Source of the DNA: Microbacterium oryzae
GTDB lineage: Bacteria; Actinomycetota; Actinomycetes; Actinomycetales; Microbacteriaceae
Length of the DNA stretch: 64,000 bases
Direction of reading: 5' to 3'
NCBI RefSeq assembly: GCF_030406385.1
Contig: NZ_JAUEPM010000004.1
Location: forward strand, 186,001 to 250,000
The translations under genes were made by a program, and so were the position numbers. Every line of letters starts with the position of its first letter. Position 1 is the stretch's first letter. Of this stretch, positions 34,325 to 42,403 are shown piece after piece. The notes under the pieces were generated by a model. It did not search any database. It was not told the DNA's origin and saw only the letters and a list, made by a program, of their open reading frames with translations.

Positions 34325-35772
34325 CCGAGCTGCGCGACGCCGTCGACGCGGCGCGGCAGACCGAGCGGGTTCGCCTCCTGCAGGGCCGGAGGAAGCAGGG
34401 CGTCGGGGACGTTCTGGTAGGCGACCGGCCGCAGGAAGCGGCTGATCGCCGCCGTCCCCACCGAGGTCGTGCCGACCGCCGTGGTGGCCGGGTACGGTCC
34501 GCCGTGCTGCTGAGCCCAGGTCACCGAGACGCCGGTGGGCCACTGGTTCCACAGCACGCGCCCCGCCTTCTCGGCGAGCAGCGGGAGCAGTGACCTGGCG
34601 GCCTCGTCGTCCTCCCGGGCGACGATCGTCGCCGTCAGCTGCCCGTCGAGGCGACGGGCGATCTCGAGCATCTCGACCTCGTCCTCGTAGGTCACCACGA
34701 GCGCGGCGGGACCGAACATCTCCGACACCAGCCCGTCGACGTCGGCGAGGACGGTGGCAGCGGTGGTGCGCAGCAGCGCCGGAGCAGGGTCGCCTGCTCC
34801 CGACACGAGGGGGGTCACGCCCTCGTGTCCGCTGATGTCGGCGAACGACGACGAGAAGCCGGAGGCGATGGCGTCGTTGAGCAGCGGCGAGCCGTCCGGC
34901 ACCGAGGCCTGCGTGAGACGCTCCACCACGGCCGAGCCGTGGGGCGCCAGCAGGACCCCGGGCTTCGTGCACAGCTGGCCCGCGCTGCCCATGACCGACG
35001 CGAGGAAGCCGTCGGCGATCGACTCCGCGTCGGCGTCGGCCGCGCGCCGGGTGACGAAGGCGGGATTCACGCTGCCGAGCTCCCCGTAGAACGGGATGGG
35101 CTCATCGCGCTGGTTGGCGATGTCGAACAGAGCTCGCCCGCCGGCGATGGACCCGGTGAACGACGCGGCCTTGATGGCCGGCGCACGGAGCGCCCGCACC
35201 CCCGCGTCCGATCCGAAGATCGTCTGGAAGAGACCTTCGGGAGCGTCGGCCGCGCGCAGGGCGTCGACCAGCACCCGGGTCGTGGCCGCGGAGAGCTCGG
35301 GATGGCCCGGGTGCGCCTTCAGGACGACCGCGCATCCCGCGGCGAACGCGCTCGCGGTGTCACCCCCGGCGACGGAGAACGCGAAGGGGAAGTTGCTGGC
35401 GGCGAAGACGAGCACGGGGCCGAGCGGCTCCAACTGGCGGCGCAGATCGGGGCGAGGTGCGCCCATCGGCCACTCCGGGTCGGCGTGATCGATGCGGGCA
35501 TCGATCCAGGAGCCCTCCTCCAGCACCTCGCCGAACAGCCGCAGCTGGAACGTGGTGCGCTTGAGCTCCCCGCGCAGGCGGCCCTCCGCGAGGTGGGTCT
35601 CGCGCTGAGCGAGCGCCACGAGCTCGTCCGCGTGCGCGTCGAGGGCGTCGGCGGACGCGGTGAGTGCGCGGACGCGGTCAGCGATCGCCGTGTGCTTCCA
35701 GGTCGCGGAAGCCGCGGCGGCGCGTGCGACGATCGTGTCGACCTCTTCGGCCGAGGTGCTGTCGATGCTCAT
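34321..35772 (-). CDS. 2-oxoglutarate semialdehyde (2,5-dioxopentanoate) dehydrogenase
   Basis: 483 residues of the aldehyde dehydrogenase superfamily, with catalytic Cys268 (GSAGQLCTKPG) and general base Glu231 (YGELGSVNP). Its Phe-rich FAASNFPFAFSVAGGDTASAFAAG segment marks the NADP-linked KGSADH subgroup. This enzyme makes 2-oxoglutarate in the last step of hydroxyproline breakdown and of some sugar acid routes. Its neighbours (dehydrogenase, epimerase and deaminase genes) fix the hydroxyproline role. The ATG at 35772 overlaps the upstream stop (ATGA). Confidence 0.9.
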   Translation of the reverse strand: MSIDSTSAEEVDTIVARAAAASATWKHTAIADRVRALTASADALDAHADELVALAQRETHLAEGRLRGELKRTTFQLRLFGEVLEEGSWIDARIDHADPEWPMGAPRPDLRRQLEPLGPVLVFAASNFPFAFSVAGGDTASAFAAGCAVVLKAHPGHPELSAATTRVLVDALRAADAPEGLFQTIFGSDAGVRALRAPAIKAASFTGSIAGGRALFDIANQRDEPIPFYGELGSVNPAFVTRRAADADAESIADGFLASVMGSAGQLCTKPGVLLAPHGSAVVERLTQASVPDGSPLLNDAIASGFSSSFADISGHEGVTPLVSGAGDPAPALLRTTAATVLADVDGLVSEMFGPAALVVTYEDEVEMLEIARRLDGQLTATIVAREDDEAARSLLPLLAEKAGRVLWNQWPTGVSVTWAQQHGGPYPATTAVGTTSVGTAAISRFLRPVAYQNVPDALLPPALQEANPLGLPRRVDGVAQLG

Positions 35773-37250
35773 CGGGTGTCCTCCTTGTGTGGGCTGTCCA
35801 TCAGATCGGCGATCTCGCCGAGGCGGATCGGCACGCCCACCGGCCGCTTGGCCAGGGGCTCCAGGTCGTGTTCGGTCGAGGGGATGCCGGTGCGCTCGCT
35901 CACGAGCTTCGACACGGCGAAGCCGCATACGCGCCCCTGGCACCATCCCATGCCGGGTCGCGCAGTCACCCGCACATCCCGGGAGTCGTCGGCGCCGAGG
36001 CACGAGACGGTATCGGCCACCTCGGCGACCGTCACCTCCTCGCACCGGCAGACGAGGGTGTCCGGCCGCAGCCATCCCGACCACTCCGCGGGCGCGGGGC
36101 TCGCGCGATGCATCCCGACCGCGAACCGACGCCCGCGGGCGATGCGGCGCCGCAGGCGCGTCACCTCGCGTGCGGCCTCGCCGCGACCAAGGTCAGCGGC
36201 GATCGCCCGCGCGGCGAGCTCGCCCTCGGCGCACGACTGGATGGCCCCGCCGATGCCGGTGGCCTCGCCGGCGGCGAAGACGCGGGGGTCGGACGTGCGC
36301 AGGTCGCCGTCGACGTCGACGATGAGCGACTCGTCCACGTCGACGCGGGTGCGGAGCCCCATCCCGACGGCGAGTTCGAGTTGCGGCGTGAAGCCCCAGC
36401 CGAAGGCGACGAGGTCGACGTCGAGGGGCCGCTCGCTGCCGGCGATCGTGCGGCCGCGCGCGTCCACGCGCTGCAGCACCACTCCGGAGACGCGGGACCC
36501 GCCGTGCACCTCGCTCACGACCGTCCGCGTGCGCAGTGGAATGCGGTGGCGCAGGAAGGTGGCGGCGTAGCCGACGCCCTCGAGCAGCTTCCCCGGCTCC
36601 TGCACCGCGCGCAGCGGCGTCGCGGCCCACCGGGAGAGGGCGTTCGCATCGCAGACGGCGACCACCTCGACGCCGGCTTCGGCGAGGCCGGCCGCCACGG
36701 ACAGCAGGAAAGGTCCGGTGCCCGCGACGACCGCTCGGCGTCCGGCCGTCACCTGGTGAGCCTTGAGGAGGGCCTGCACGCCGCCGGCCGCCATGACGCC
36801 GGGCAGCGTCCATCCCGGAACGGGAAGCTGCCGGTCGTAGGCACCGGTCGCGATGAGCAGCCGCCGGCCGCGCACCGCCCGCTCCTCGGGGCCCCACGCG
36901 TCCGCGCCGACGGCGGCCGTGGTGTGCAGCACGAGGTCCTCGTCGGCCGGCGCGTCCACGCGCCACACCTGCCGCTCCGCGACGTGCCGGATCCGGCCAT
37001 CCCGGATCGCGGCGGCGAGGCGGGCACGCAGATCGGTGAAGCGGTCCCAGTGGTGATGGCCGGTCGACTCCGGCCGGTCGAAGCCGTCGCGGTGCCGCTC
37101 GTCGGGATGGCGCCAGTACTGTCCGCCGGTCTGCGCTCCCGCGTCGACGAGCGTGACCCGCAGGCCGAGCTCGGCGGCCGCCACGGCCGCGGAGAGGCCG
37201 GCCGGCCCCGCGCCGACGACGACGAGGTCGGCGGTCGTCGTCGAGATCAT
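35769..37250 (-). CDS. D-hydroxyproline dehydrogenase, FAD/NAD-binding alpha-type subunit
   Basis: 493 residues. An N-terminal FAD motif (VVVGAGPAGLSAAVAAAELG) and a middle second dinucleotide motif (VVAGTGPFLLSVAAGLAEAG) are followed by a C-terminal BFD-like [2Fe-2S] segment with LVCRCEEVTVAEV and MGWCQGRVCG. This is the HcnB-like subunit of multimeric dehydrogenases that oxidise cis-4-hydroxy-D-proline to pyrroline-4-hydroxy-2-carboxylate. It is coupled by ATGA overlaps to the small [2Fe-2S] subunit upstream and the semialdehyde dehydrogenase downstream. Confidence 0.9.
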   Translation of the reverse strand: MISTTTADLVVVGAGPAGLSAAVAAAELGLRVTLVDAGAQTGGQYWRHPDERHRDGFDRPESTGHHHWDRFTDLRARLAAAIRDGRIRHVAERQVWRVDAPADEDLVLHTTAAVGADAWGPEERAVRGRRLLIATGAYDRQLPVPGWTLPGVMAAGGVQALLKAHQVTAGRRAVVAGTGPFLLSVAAGLAEAGVEVVAVCDANALSRWAATPLRAVQEPGKLLEGVGYAATFLRHRIPLRTRTVVSEVHGGSRVSGVVLQRVDARGRTIAGSERPLDVDLVAFGWGFTPQLELAVGMGLRTRVDVDESLIVDVDGDLRTSDPRVFAAGEATGIGGAIQSCAEGELAARAIAADLGRGEAAREVTRLRRRIARGRRFAVGMHRASPAPAEWSGWLRPDTLVCRCEEVTVAEVADTVSCLGADDSRDVRVTARPGMGWCQGRVCGFAVSKLVSERTGIPSTEHDLEPLAKRPVGVPIRLGEIADLMDSPHKEDTR

Positions 37251-37546
37251 GCCTGCTCCTCCGGGATCGGCAGTGCGGCATCCGGGTGCTCGCTGCGCAC
37301 GTCCTGCCCGTCGCGGGCAGGCGTCACGCAGGCGCGCTGCACGCGCTGGCCGTCGACGGTGACGAGGCAGTCGAAGCACACGCCGATCCCGCAGAACAGC
37401 CCGCGCTCCGTGCGCTCGCGCCGCGTCGTCCGCCACGACGCGATGCCCTGCGCCATGAGGGCGGCGCCGACCGTCTGCCCCGGGCGGAACGGAATCGGGC
37501 GGCCGTCGAAGGTCAGCGTCGCCCCGGCGGGTGCGTCTTCGGTCAT
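37247..37546 (-). CDS. D-hydroxyproline dehydrogenase, small [2Fe-2S] subunit
   Basis: 99 residues. The plant-type ferredoxin-like motif CGIGVCFDC with a distal Cys in RACVTPARDG ligates a 2Fe-2S cluster. This is the HcnA-like small subunit that passes electrons between the two flavoproteins. It overlaps both neighbouring dehydrogenase genes by ATGA. Confidence 0.9.
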   Translation of the reverse strand: MTEDAPAGATLTFDGRPIPFRPGQTVGAALMAQGIASWRTTRRERTERGLFCGIGVCFDCLVTVDGQRVQRACVTPARDGQDVRSEHPDAALPIPEEQA

Positions 37547-38709
37547 GCGGCGAGCTTCCCTTCGAAGCGTTCGGGTCGGAACGGCGCGAGGTCGAGGTCG
37601 GTCTCCTCGCCCCGGAGCGCCTGCGTGAGGAGCTTCGCGATCCCGACGGACAGCCCGATCCCGGCGCCCTCCTGGCCGGCCGAGTGCCACAGACCGGGGA
37701 GGCGCGCGTCCGGCCCGATGACGGGCAGGTGGTCGGGGCAGTAGGGGCGGAAGCCCGAGTAGGTGCGCAGCAGCCGGAGGTCCGCGAGCGCGGGGAAGAG
37801 GCCGATCCCCGCCCGCGCGATGCGCGAGACGGCGTCCATCGAGAACCGCTCGTCGAAGCCGACGCGCTCGCGGCTCGCACCGAGCAGGATGGTCCCGCTC
37901 GGGGTGCCTTCGACGACGGGCGAGACCTGCAGGCCGGCATCCGAGCTCGCCACGTCGCCGACGTAGCCCGCGGAGTACACCTTGTGGTGGATGGTCACGG
38001 GGACGGGCTCGGTGACCAGCACGAAGCCCCGGCGCGGCAGCACGGGGAGATCCAGATCCGCCAGTGCGGCGACGTCGCTCGCCCAGGCGCCCGCGCAGTT
38101 GATCACGGCGCCCGCGCCGATGACGCCGTCGGGCGTCCGCACGCCGGAGACACGGCCACCCGCGGTCTCGATCGCGAGCACGGGGGTGCGGGTGAGGACC
38201 CGCGCGCCGTTCTCGCGGGCGAGCTTCAGGAGGTGGTGCGTGGCGAGGACCGGCTGCACCTGAGCGTCCTCCGGGTAGAACGCGCCGCCCGCGAGCGCCG
38301 GGTTGATGTAGGGCTCGAGCCGCCGCACGTCGGCGATGTCCGGCAGCAGCTCGACCTCGATGCCGAGGCCGCGCTGGTGCTCGGCGACCGCCGTGAGCGC
38401 GGTGGCACTGGCGTCGTTCTCTGCGACGATGATGCCGCCCTTGGACTCGAACTCCCACGCCGCGGCGTGCTCGGCGAGGTCCTCGCGCCACACGTTCTGC
38501 GCGTATCGGGCGAGCTCGAGCTCGGGGCCGAGCTCCTTGTCGGAGACGAGGAGATTCCCCTCGCAGCGGCTGCTGGTTCCCGACGCGATGGAGCCTCGCT
38601 CCACGACGACGACGCTGAGCCCCGCCGCCGCCGCGAAGCAGGCGGTGGCCGCGCCCATGATGCCCGCGCCGATGATGACGAGGTCGGCGGGCTTGGCGGC
38701 GCGGATCAC
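37543..38709 (-). CDS. D-hydroxyproline dehydrogenase, FAD-dependent DAO-type catalytic subunit
   Basis: 388 residues of the D-amino-acid-oxidase/glycine-oxidase family, with the FAD motif VIIGAGIMGAATACFAAAAG and the C-terminal GFRPYCPDHLPVIGP and GQEGAGIGLSVG segments. In the three-subunit dehydrogenase this is the likely site of D-hydroxyproline oxidation. The GTG at 38709 overlaps the GntR stop (GTGA); upstream in-frame sequence lies in the GntR gene and is not part of this protein. Confidence 0.9.
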   Translation of the reverse strand: MIRAAKPADLVIIGAGIMGAATACFAAAAGLSVVVVERGSIASGTSSRCEGNLLVSDKELGPELELARYAQNVWREDLAEHAAAWEFESKGGIIVAENDASATALTAVAEHQRGLGIEVELLPDIADVRRLEPYINPALAGGAFYPEDAQVQPVLATHHLLKLARENGARVLTRTPVLAIETAGGRVSGVRTPDGVIGAGAVINCAGAWASDVAALADLDLPVLPRRGFVLVTEPVPVTIHHKVYSAGYVGDVASSDAGLQVSPVVEGTPSGTILLGASRERVGFDERFSMDAVSRIARAGIGLFPALADLRLLRTYSGFRPYCPDHLPVIGPDARLPGLWHSAGQEGAGIGLSVGIAKLLTQALRGEETDLDLAPFRPERFEGKLAA

Positions 38710-39401
38710 GACGCGCTCGCGGCCTCGCCGGCGGCGGGGTCGGACCAGTCCGTGAGGACGTGCTGGATGTGAGCGTGCACGAGGTCGCGCGCCAGCGCCG
38801 CGTCGCCCTGCTCGATGGCGTCGACCATGGCGTGGTGCTCGCGTGCGGACGCGGAGAGGCGCCCCTGACGGAAGAGCGTCGACAGCCCGAACAGGCGCGT
38901 CTGCGAGCGCAGCGACGCCACGAGCTCGGTCAGACGGTCGTTGCCGGCGTGCTGCAGCAGCGCGAGGTGGAAGTCGCTGTCCGCAGAGAGGTAGCTGACG
39001 AGGTCGCCCTCTTCCGCGTGACGGAGGATGGCATCGCACTGCTCGCGGAGCTCGGGGAGAGCGCCGGCGGGGATGAGCGGCGTGGCGATCTCGACGGCCG
39101 GCGGCTCGAGGAGGAGGCGGATCTGGGTCACTTCGATGAGGTCCTTCTCGGCGACCTCCGTCACCTGGAAGCCGCGGTTGGGCATCGCCACCACCAGACC
39201 CTCGCGCACGAGGTCGAGCATCGCCTCGCGGATCGGGGTCGCCGAGACGCCGAACTGCTCGGCGAGGCTCGGGCCGGAGTAGACCTGCCCCGGCTGCATC
39301 TCGCCGCTGATGATCGCGGAGCGGAGCGCCTTCTTCACCGTCTCCCGGATGCTCGGCTGCTTCTGCAGCCGGACGACGTTGCGCGTCGCGGGTGTGGTCA
39401 C
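38706..39401 (-). CDS. GntR family transcriptional regulator (FCD/FadR-type)
   Basis: 231 residues. The N-terminal winged helix (about 10-75, GQVYSGPSLAEQFGVSATPIREAMLDLVREG) is followed by an FCD helical ligand domain with a metal-binding-type His pattern (DSDFHLALLQHAGN). Its place inside the hydroxyproline operon, overlapped on both sides, makes it the probable local repressor. The shared TGCARTTGTAC sites at 42356 and 53352 are the candidate operators. Confidence 0.92.
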   Translation of the reverse strand: MTTPATRNVVRLQKQPSIRETVKKALRSAIISGEMQPGQVYSGPSLAEQFGVSATPIREAMLDLVREGLVVAMPNRGFQVTEVAEKDLIEVTQIRLLLEPPAVEIATPLIPAGALPELREQCDAILRHAEEGDLVSYLSADSDFHLALLQHAGNDRLTELVASLRSQTRLFGLSTLFRQGRLSASAREHHAMVDAIEQGDAALARDLVHAHIQHVLTDWSDPAAGEAASAS

Positions 39402-40381
39402 GATGCCCCTTCCTCCGAGTGGCCCGACCGGTGCGGTGCGAGCCTCCTCATGATCTTCTCGGCGATGGCGAGATCCTCCCAGGACATGCCCACGCCCGCG
39501 TACACCGCCGGGCGTCCCGGCCGGCGCTCGATGCCATCGCCGACGAGCTCGCGCAGGTTGGCGACGTGCTGCAGTCCGGCTTTCCAGCCATCGACGGAGC
39601 GGGCCTGCAGGAGATTGCCGCTCTCACGGAAGGCCGACGCGCGTGCCTCGACGACCAGGTCGGCGCCGCGCACGAGGTCGGCGCCCAGCTCGCGGTGGTC
39701 GGGGCCATGGGCGCCGATGGCGGCGACGACGGCGTCGGGCGCGACATCGTCGAGATCGAGGACCGGCGCGGACGACGAGGTCGCCGTCACGATGACGTCC
39801 GCTTCCCGCGCGGCCTCGCGCGAGCCCGGACGGGCCTCCATGCCGTCGGCGGCGAGTCGGTCGGCGAGGGCGGCCGCGCGCTCGGCGTTCCGCCCGACCA
39901 CGTCGACGCGGCCGACGGGGAGGATGTCGGCGAGTGTGCGCACGTGGGCCTCGGCCTGCGGCCCCGTCCCCATCACGAGGAGGCGGTCGATGCCGTCGCG
40001 GGCGCCCGACGAGTCCGCGCGCAGCAGAGCCCGGATGGCCGCGGCCGTCACCGCGGGCGTGCGGAGGATGGTGAGGTAGGTCCCTTCGAGGAGCGCGGCC
40101 GGCTGCAGCGTCTGCGCATCGAAGAGGAGGTACCAGGCGTGGATCTTCGGCAGCCCGCGAGCGGGGTTGCCGGGAGCGACCGTGGCGACCTTCACGCCGG
40201 CATGGGCGGACGACTCGGCCGGCATGAGGAGGAACTCCCCCGCGCCCAGCTGCCGGAACAGACGCGGGGTGTCGGCCTCGACGTCCTGCCCCGCCCGCAG
40301 CGCCTCCTCGATCGCCGCCACCGCGTCCGCCCGGGTGAGGGCGGACGCGATCGCCGCGGCATCGATGACCGGAACGCTCAC
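39398..40381 (-). CDS. Ornithine cyclodeaminase / mu-crystallin family protein
   Basis: 327 residues with the NAD(P)-binding segment LLVMGTGPQAEAHVRTLADIL and the HAGVKVATVAPGNPARGLPK motif of the family. In hydroxyproline clusters this family member is often delta1-pyrroline-2-carboxylate reductase, which handles the product of trans-3-hydroxyproline dehydration or D-proline oxidation. That role is a plausible inference; a cyclodeaminase or alanine-dehydrogenase role is possible. The GTG at 40381 overlaps the epimerase stop. Confidence 0.85.
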   Translation of the reverse strand: MSVPVIDAAAIASALTRADAVAAIEEALRAGQDVEADTPRLFRQLGAGEFLLMPAESSAHAGVKVATVAPGNPARGLPKIHAWYLLFDAQTLQPAALLEGTYLTILRTPAVTAAAIRALLRADSSGARDGIDRLLVMGTGPQAEAHVRTLADILPVGRVDVVGRNAERAAALADRLAADGMEARPGSREAAREADVIVTATSSSAPVLDLDDVAPDAVVAAIGAHGPDHRELGADLVRGADLVVEARASAFRESGNLLQARSVDGWKAGLQHVANLRELVGDGIERRPGRPAVYAGVGMSWEDLAIAEKIMRRLAPHRSGHSEEGAS

Positions 40382-41379
40382 AGCACGAAACCCTGCGGGA
40401 ACGGGTCGCTCGGGTCGAGCATGTACTGGGCGGTGCCGGTCACCCAGGCGCGGCCGGTGACCGTCGGGATGACCGCCGGGACTCCCGCGACCGTCGTCTC
40501 CTCGACGAGCCGGCCGGTGAAGGACGTGCCGATGAAGGACTCGTTGACGAAGTCCGCTCCCAGCGCGAGCTCGCCCCGCGCGTGCAGCTGCGCCATCCGC
40601 GCGCTCGTCCCCGTTCCGCAGGGAGAGCGGTCGAACCATCCCGGATAGATCGCCATCGCGTGCCGCGAGTGCTGCGGCGTCGACCCCGGAGCCTCCAGGT
40701 ACACGTGGTGGCACCCGCGGATGGACGGGTCGACCGGGTGGACGGGCGCGTCGGCGGCCTCCACGGCCGCCATGATCGCGAGCCCCGCCTGCAGCAGGTC
40801 GTCCTTGTGCGCGCGGTCGAACGGGAGTCCGAGGGAGTCGAGCTTGACGATCGCGTAGAAGTTCCCCCCGAAGGCGAGGTCGTACCCGACGGTGCCGTAG
40901 CCGGGCACCTCGACCGAGCGGTCGAGCCCCACCACGAACGACGGCACGTTGCGGATGGTCACGCGATCCGCGTGCCCGTCCGTGACGGCCACCTCGGCGA
41001 TGACGAGCCCGGCCGGGGTGTCGAGGCGGATGGTCGTGACCGGCTCCTCGACGGCGACCATGCCCGTCTCGACGAGCACGGTCGCCACGCCGATCGTCCC
41101 GTGCCCGCACATCGGCAGGCAGCCGGACACCTCGATGTAGAGCACGCCGTAGTCGGCGTCGGGGCGGGTGGGCGGCTGGAGGATCGCACCGCTCATCGCA
41201 CTGTGCCCGCGCGGCTCGGTCATGAGCAGCGTGCGGAGGTCATCCCGGTTCGCCATGAACCAGAGTCGGCGCTCCTCCATCGTCGCGCCGGGAAGCGTGC
41301 CGACTCCCCCGACGATCACACGGGTGGGCATGCCCTCCGTGTGCGAGTCCACGGCGTGGTACAGATGCCTCGTTCGCAC
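40378..41379 (-). CDS. 4-hydroxyproline 2-epimerase (proline racemase family)
   Basis: 333 residues. Both catalytic cysteines are present: Cys91 in GCLPMCGHGTIG and Cys254 in DRSPCGTGTSA. Cys at the second site separates epimerases from 3-hydroxyproline dehydratases, which carry Thr there. The start RHLYHAVDSHTEGMPTRVI is diagnostic of the family. It converts trans-4-hydroxy-L-proline to cis-4-hydroxy-D-proline, the first step of the pathway. The gene lies 24 bp after the deaminase gene. Confidence 0.93.
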   Translation of the reverse strand: MRTRHLYHAVDSHTEGMPTRVIVGGVGTLPGATMEERRLWFMANRDDLRTLLMTEPRGHSAMSGAILQPPTRPDADYGVLYIEVSGCLPMCGHGTIGVATVLVETGMVAVEEPVTTIRLDTPAGLVIAEVAVTDGHADRVTIRNVPSFVVGLDRSVEVPGYGTVGYDLAFGGNFYAIVKLDSLGLPFDRAHKDDLLQAGLAIMAAVEAADAPVHPVDPSIRGCHHVYLEAPGSTPQHSRHAMAIYPGWFDRSPCGTGTSARMAQLHARGELALGADFVNESFIGTSFTGRLVEETTVAGVPAVIPTVTGRAWVTGTAQYMLDPSDPFPQGFVL

Positions 41380-41403
41380 GGTCTTCCCTCTCCGATCAGC
41401 GGA

Positions 41404-42312
41404 TCAACGGTATCCCTTGGCCAGGACGGCCTCGGTGTCGGCGATGATCTGGTCGCGGATGGCCTCCGGAAGCGGCAGGCGCGGCGGGCGCGTGGTGATC
41501 CCCACCGGCGCGACGCCGGCGACCTGCTGCGAGAGCTTGATGGCCTGGACGAACCACGTCTTCGAGTCCCAGCGCAGCAGCGGGTGCAGGTCGCGGTAGA
41601 TCTCGTGCGCGCGCGCCCACTTCGCGGGGTCGTTCGAGGTCGAGAGGTCGTACAGCTCGACGGTCGCGGCCGGGATCGCGTTCGGGTAGCCGGCGACCCA
41701 GCCGACGGCGCCGTTGATGCCGAGCTCGAGCACGACGTCGTCGGAGCCTATCGAGATGTCGAGGCCGGGAGCGAGCTCGCGGATCTCGTACGCGTGGCGG
41801 ACGTCGCCCGAGAACTCCTTGACGGAGACGATGAGGCCCTCGTCGAACATGCGCGCGAGCAGGTCGGGGCGCAGGTCCACCTTGGTGTCGATGGGGTTGT
41901 TGTAGGCGAGGACCGGAAGGCCCACCGCAGCGACGCGGCGGAAGTGCTCGACGACCTCGTCATCGCTCGCGCGATACGCGTTCGGGGGAAGGAGCATGAC
42001 AGCGGGAGCGCCGTTCTCCGCGGCGTGCTCGGTGAGGCGCACGCTCTCGAGCGCACCGTACGCGCCGACACCCGGGATGACGGCGACGCCCTCGGGGGCC
42101 GCCTCGACGGCGGTCAGGAAGACCTGCTTGCGCTCGTCCTCGGTGAGGGTCTGGTATTCGCCGAGCGAGCCGTTGGGGATGATCCCGGTGACGCCGTTGG
42201 CGGTCGTGAAGCGGACGTGCTCGGCGTACGCGTCGTAGGCGACGGAGAGGTCTTCGTGGAACGGGAGGGTGGTGGCGAGGTTGACGCCGTGCCAGGGCTT
42301 CTTCTCAGTCAT
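41404..42312 (-). CDS. 1-pyrroline-4-hydroxy-2-carboxylate deaminase (DHDPS/NAL family)
   Basis: 302 residues of the dihydrodipicolinate synthase/N-acetylneuraminate lyase family. The Schiff-base lysine is Lys165 (IVSVKEFSGD) and Tyr137 lies in LAYNNP. The family alone does not fix the substrate, but its position as first gene of an operon with the epimerase, dehydrogenase and semialdehyde dehydrogenase does: it converts the pyrroline to 2-oxoglutarate semialdehyde and ammonia. The ATG at 42312 has a GAAAGACGACT leader and a clear promoter about 55 bases upstream. Confidence 0.88.
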   Translation of the reverse strand: MTEKKPWHGVNLATTLPFHEDLSVAYDAYAEHVRFTTANGVTGIIPNGSLGEYQTLTEDERKQVFLTAVEAAPEGVAVIPGVGAYGALESVRLTEHAAENGAPAVMLLPPNAYRASDDEVVEHFRRVAAVGLPVLAYNNPIDTKVDLRPDLLARMFDEGLIVSVKEFSGDVRHAYEIRELAPGLDISIGSDDVVLELGINGAVGWVAGYPNAIPAATVELYDLSTSNDPAKWARAHEIYRDLHPLLRWDSKTWFVQAIKLSQQVAGVAPVGITTRPPRLPLPEAIRDQIIADTEAVLAKGYR

Positions 42313-42355
42313 AGTCGTCTTTCTGGCGGACGCTCAACGCGCGTCATCGGATGAG

Positions 42356-42397
42356 TACAATTGCAATGCTAGTAGGAGCGATGCGTGCTTGTCTATG
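42356..42397 (-). promoter_or_regulatory. Promoter and GntR operator candidate of the hydroxyproline operon
   Basis: On the minus strand TAGACA, 18 bases, TAGCAT form a good promoter. Immediately downstream is TGCAATTGTAC, placed so that a bound repressor would cover the transcription start. The same 11-mer with one purine change lies before the peptide-importer operon. Confidence 0.6.
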
Positions 42398-42403
42398 ACG
42401 ACA

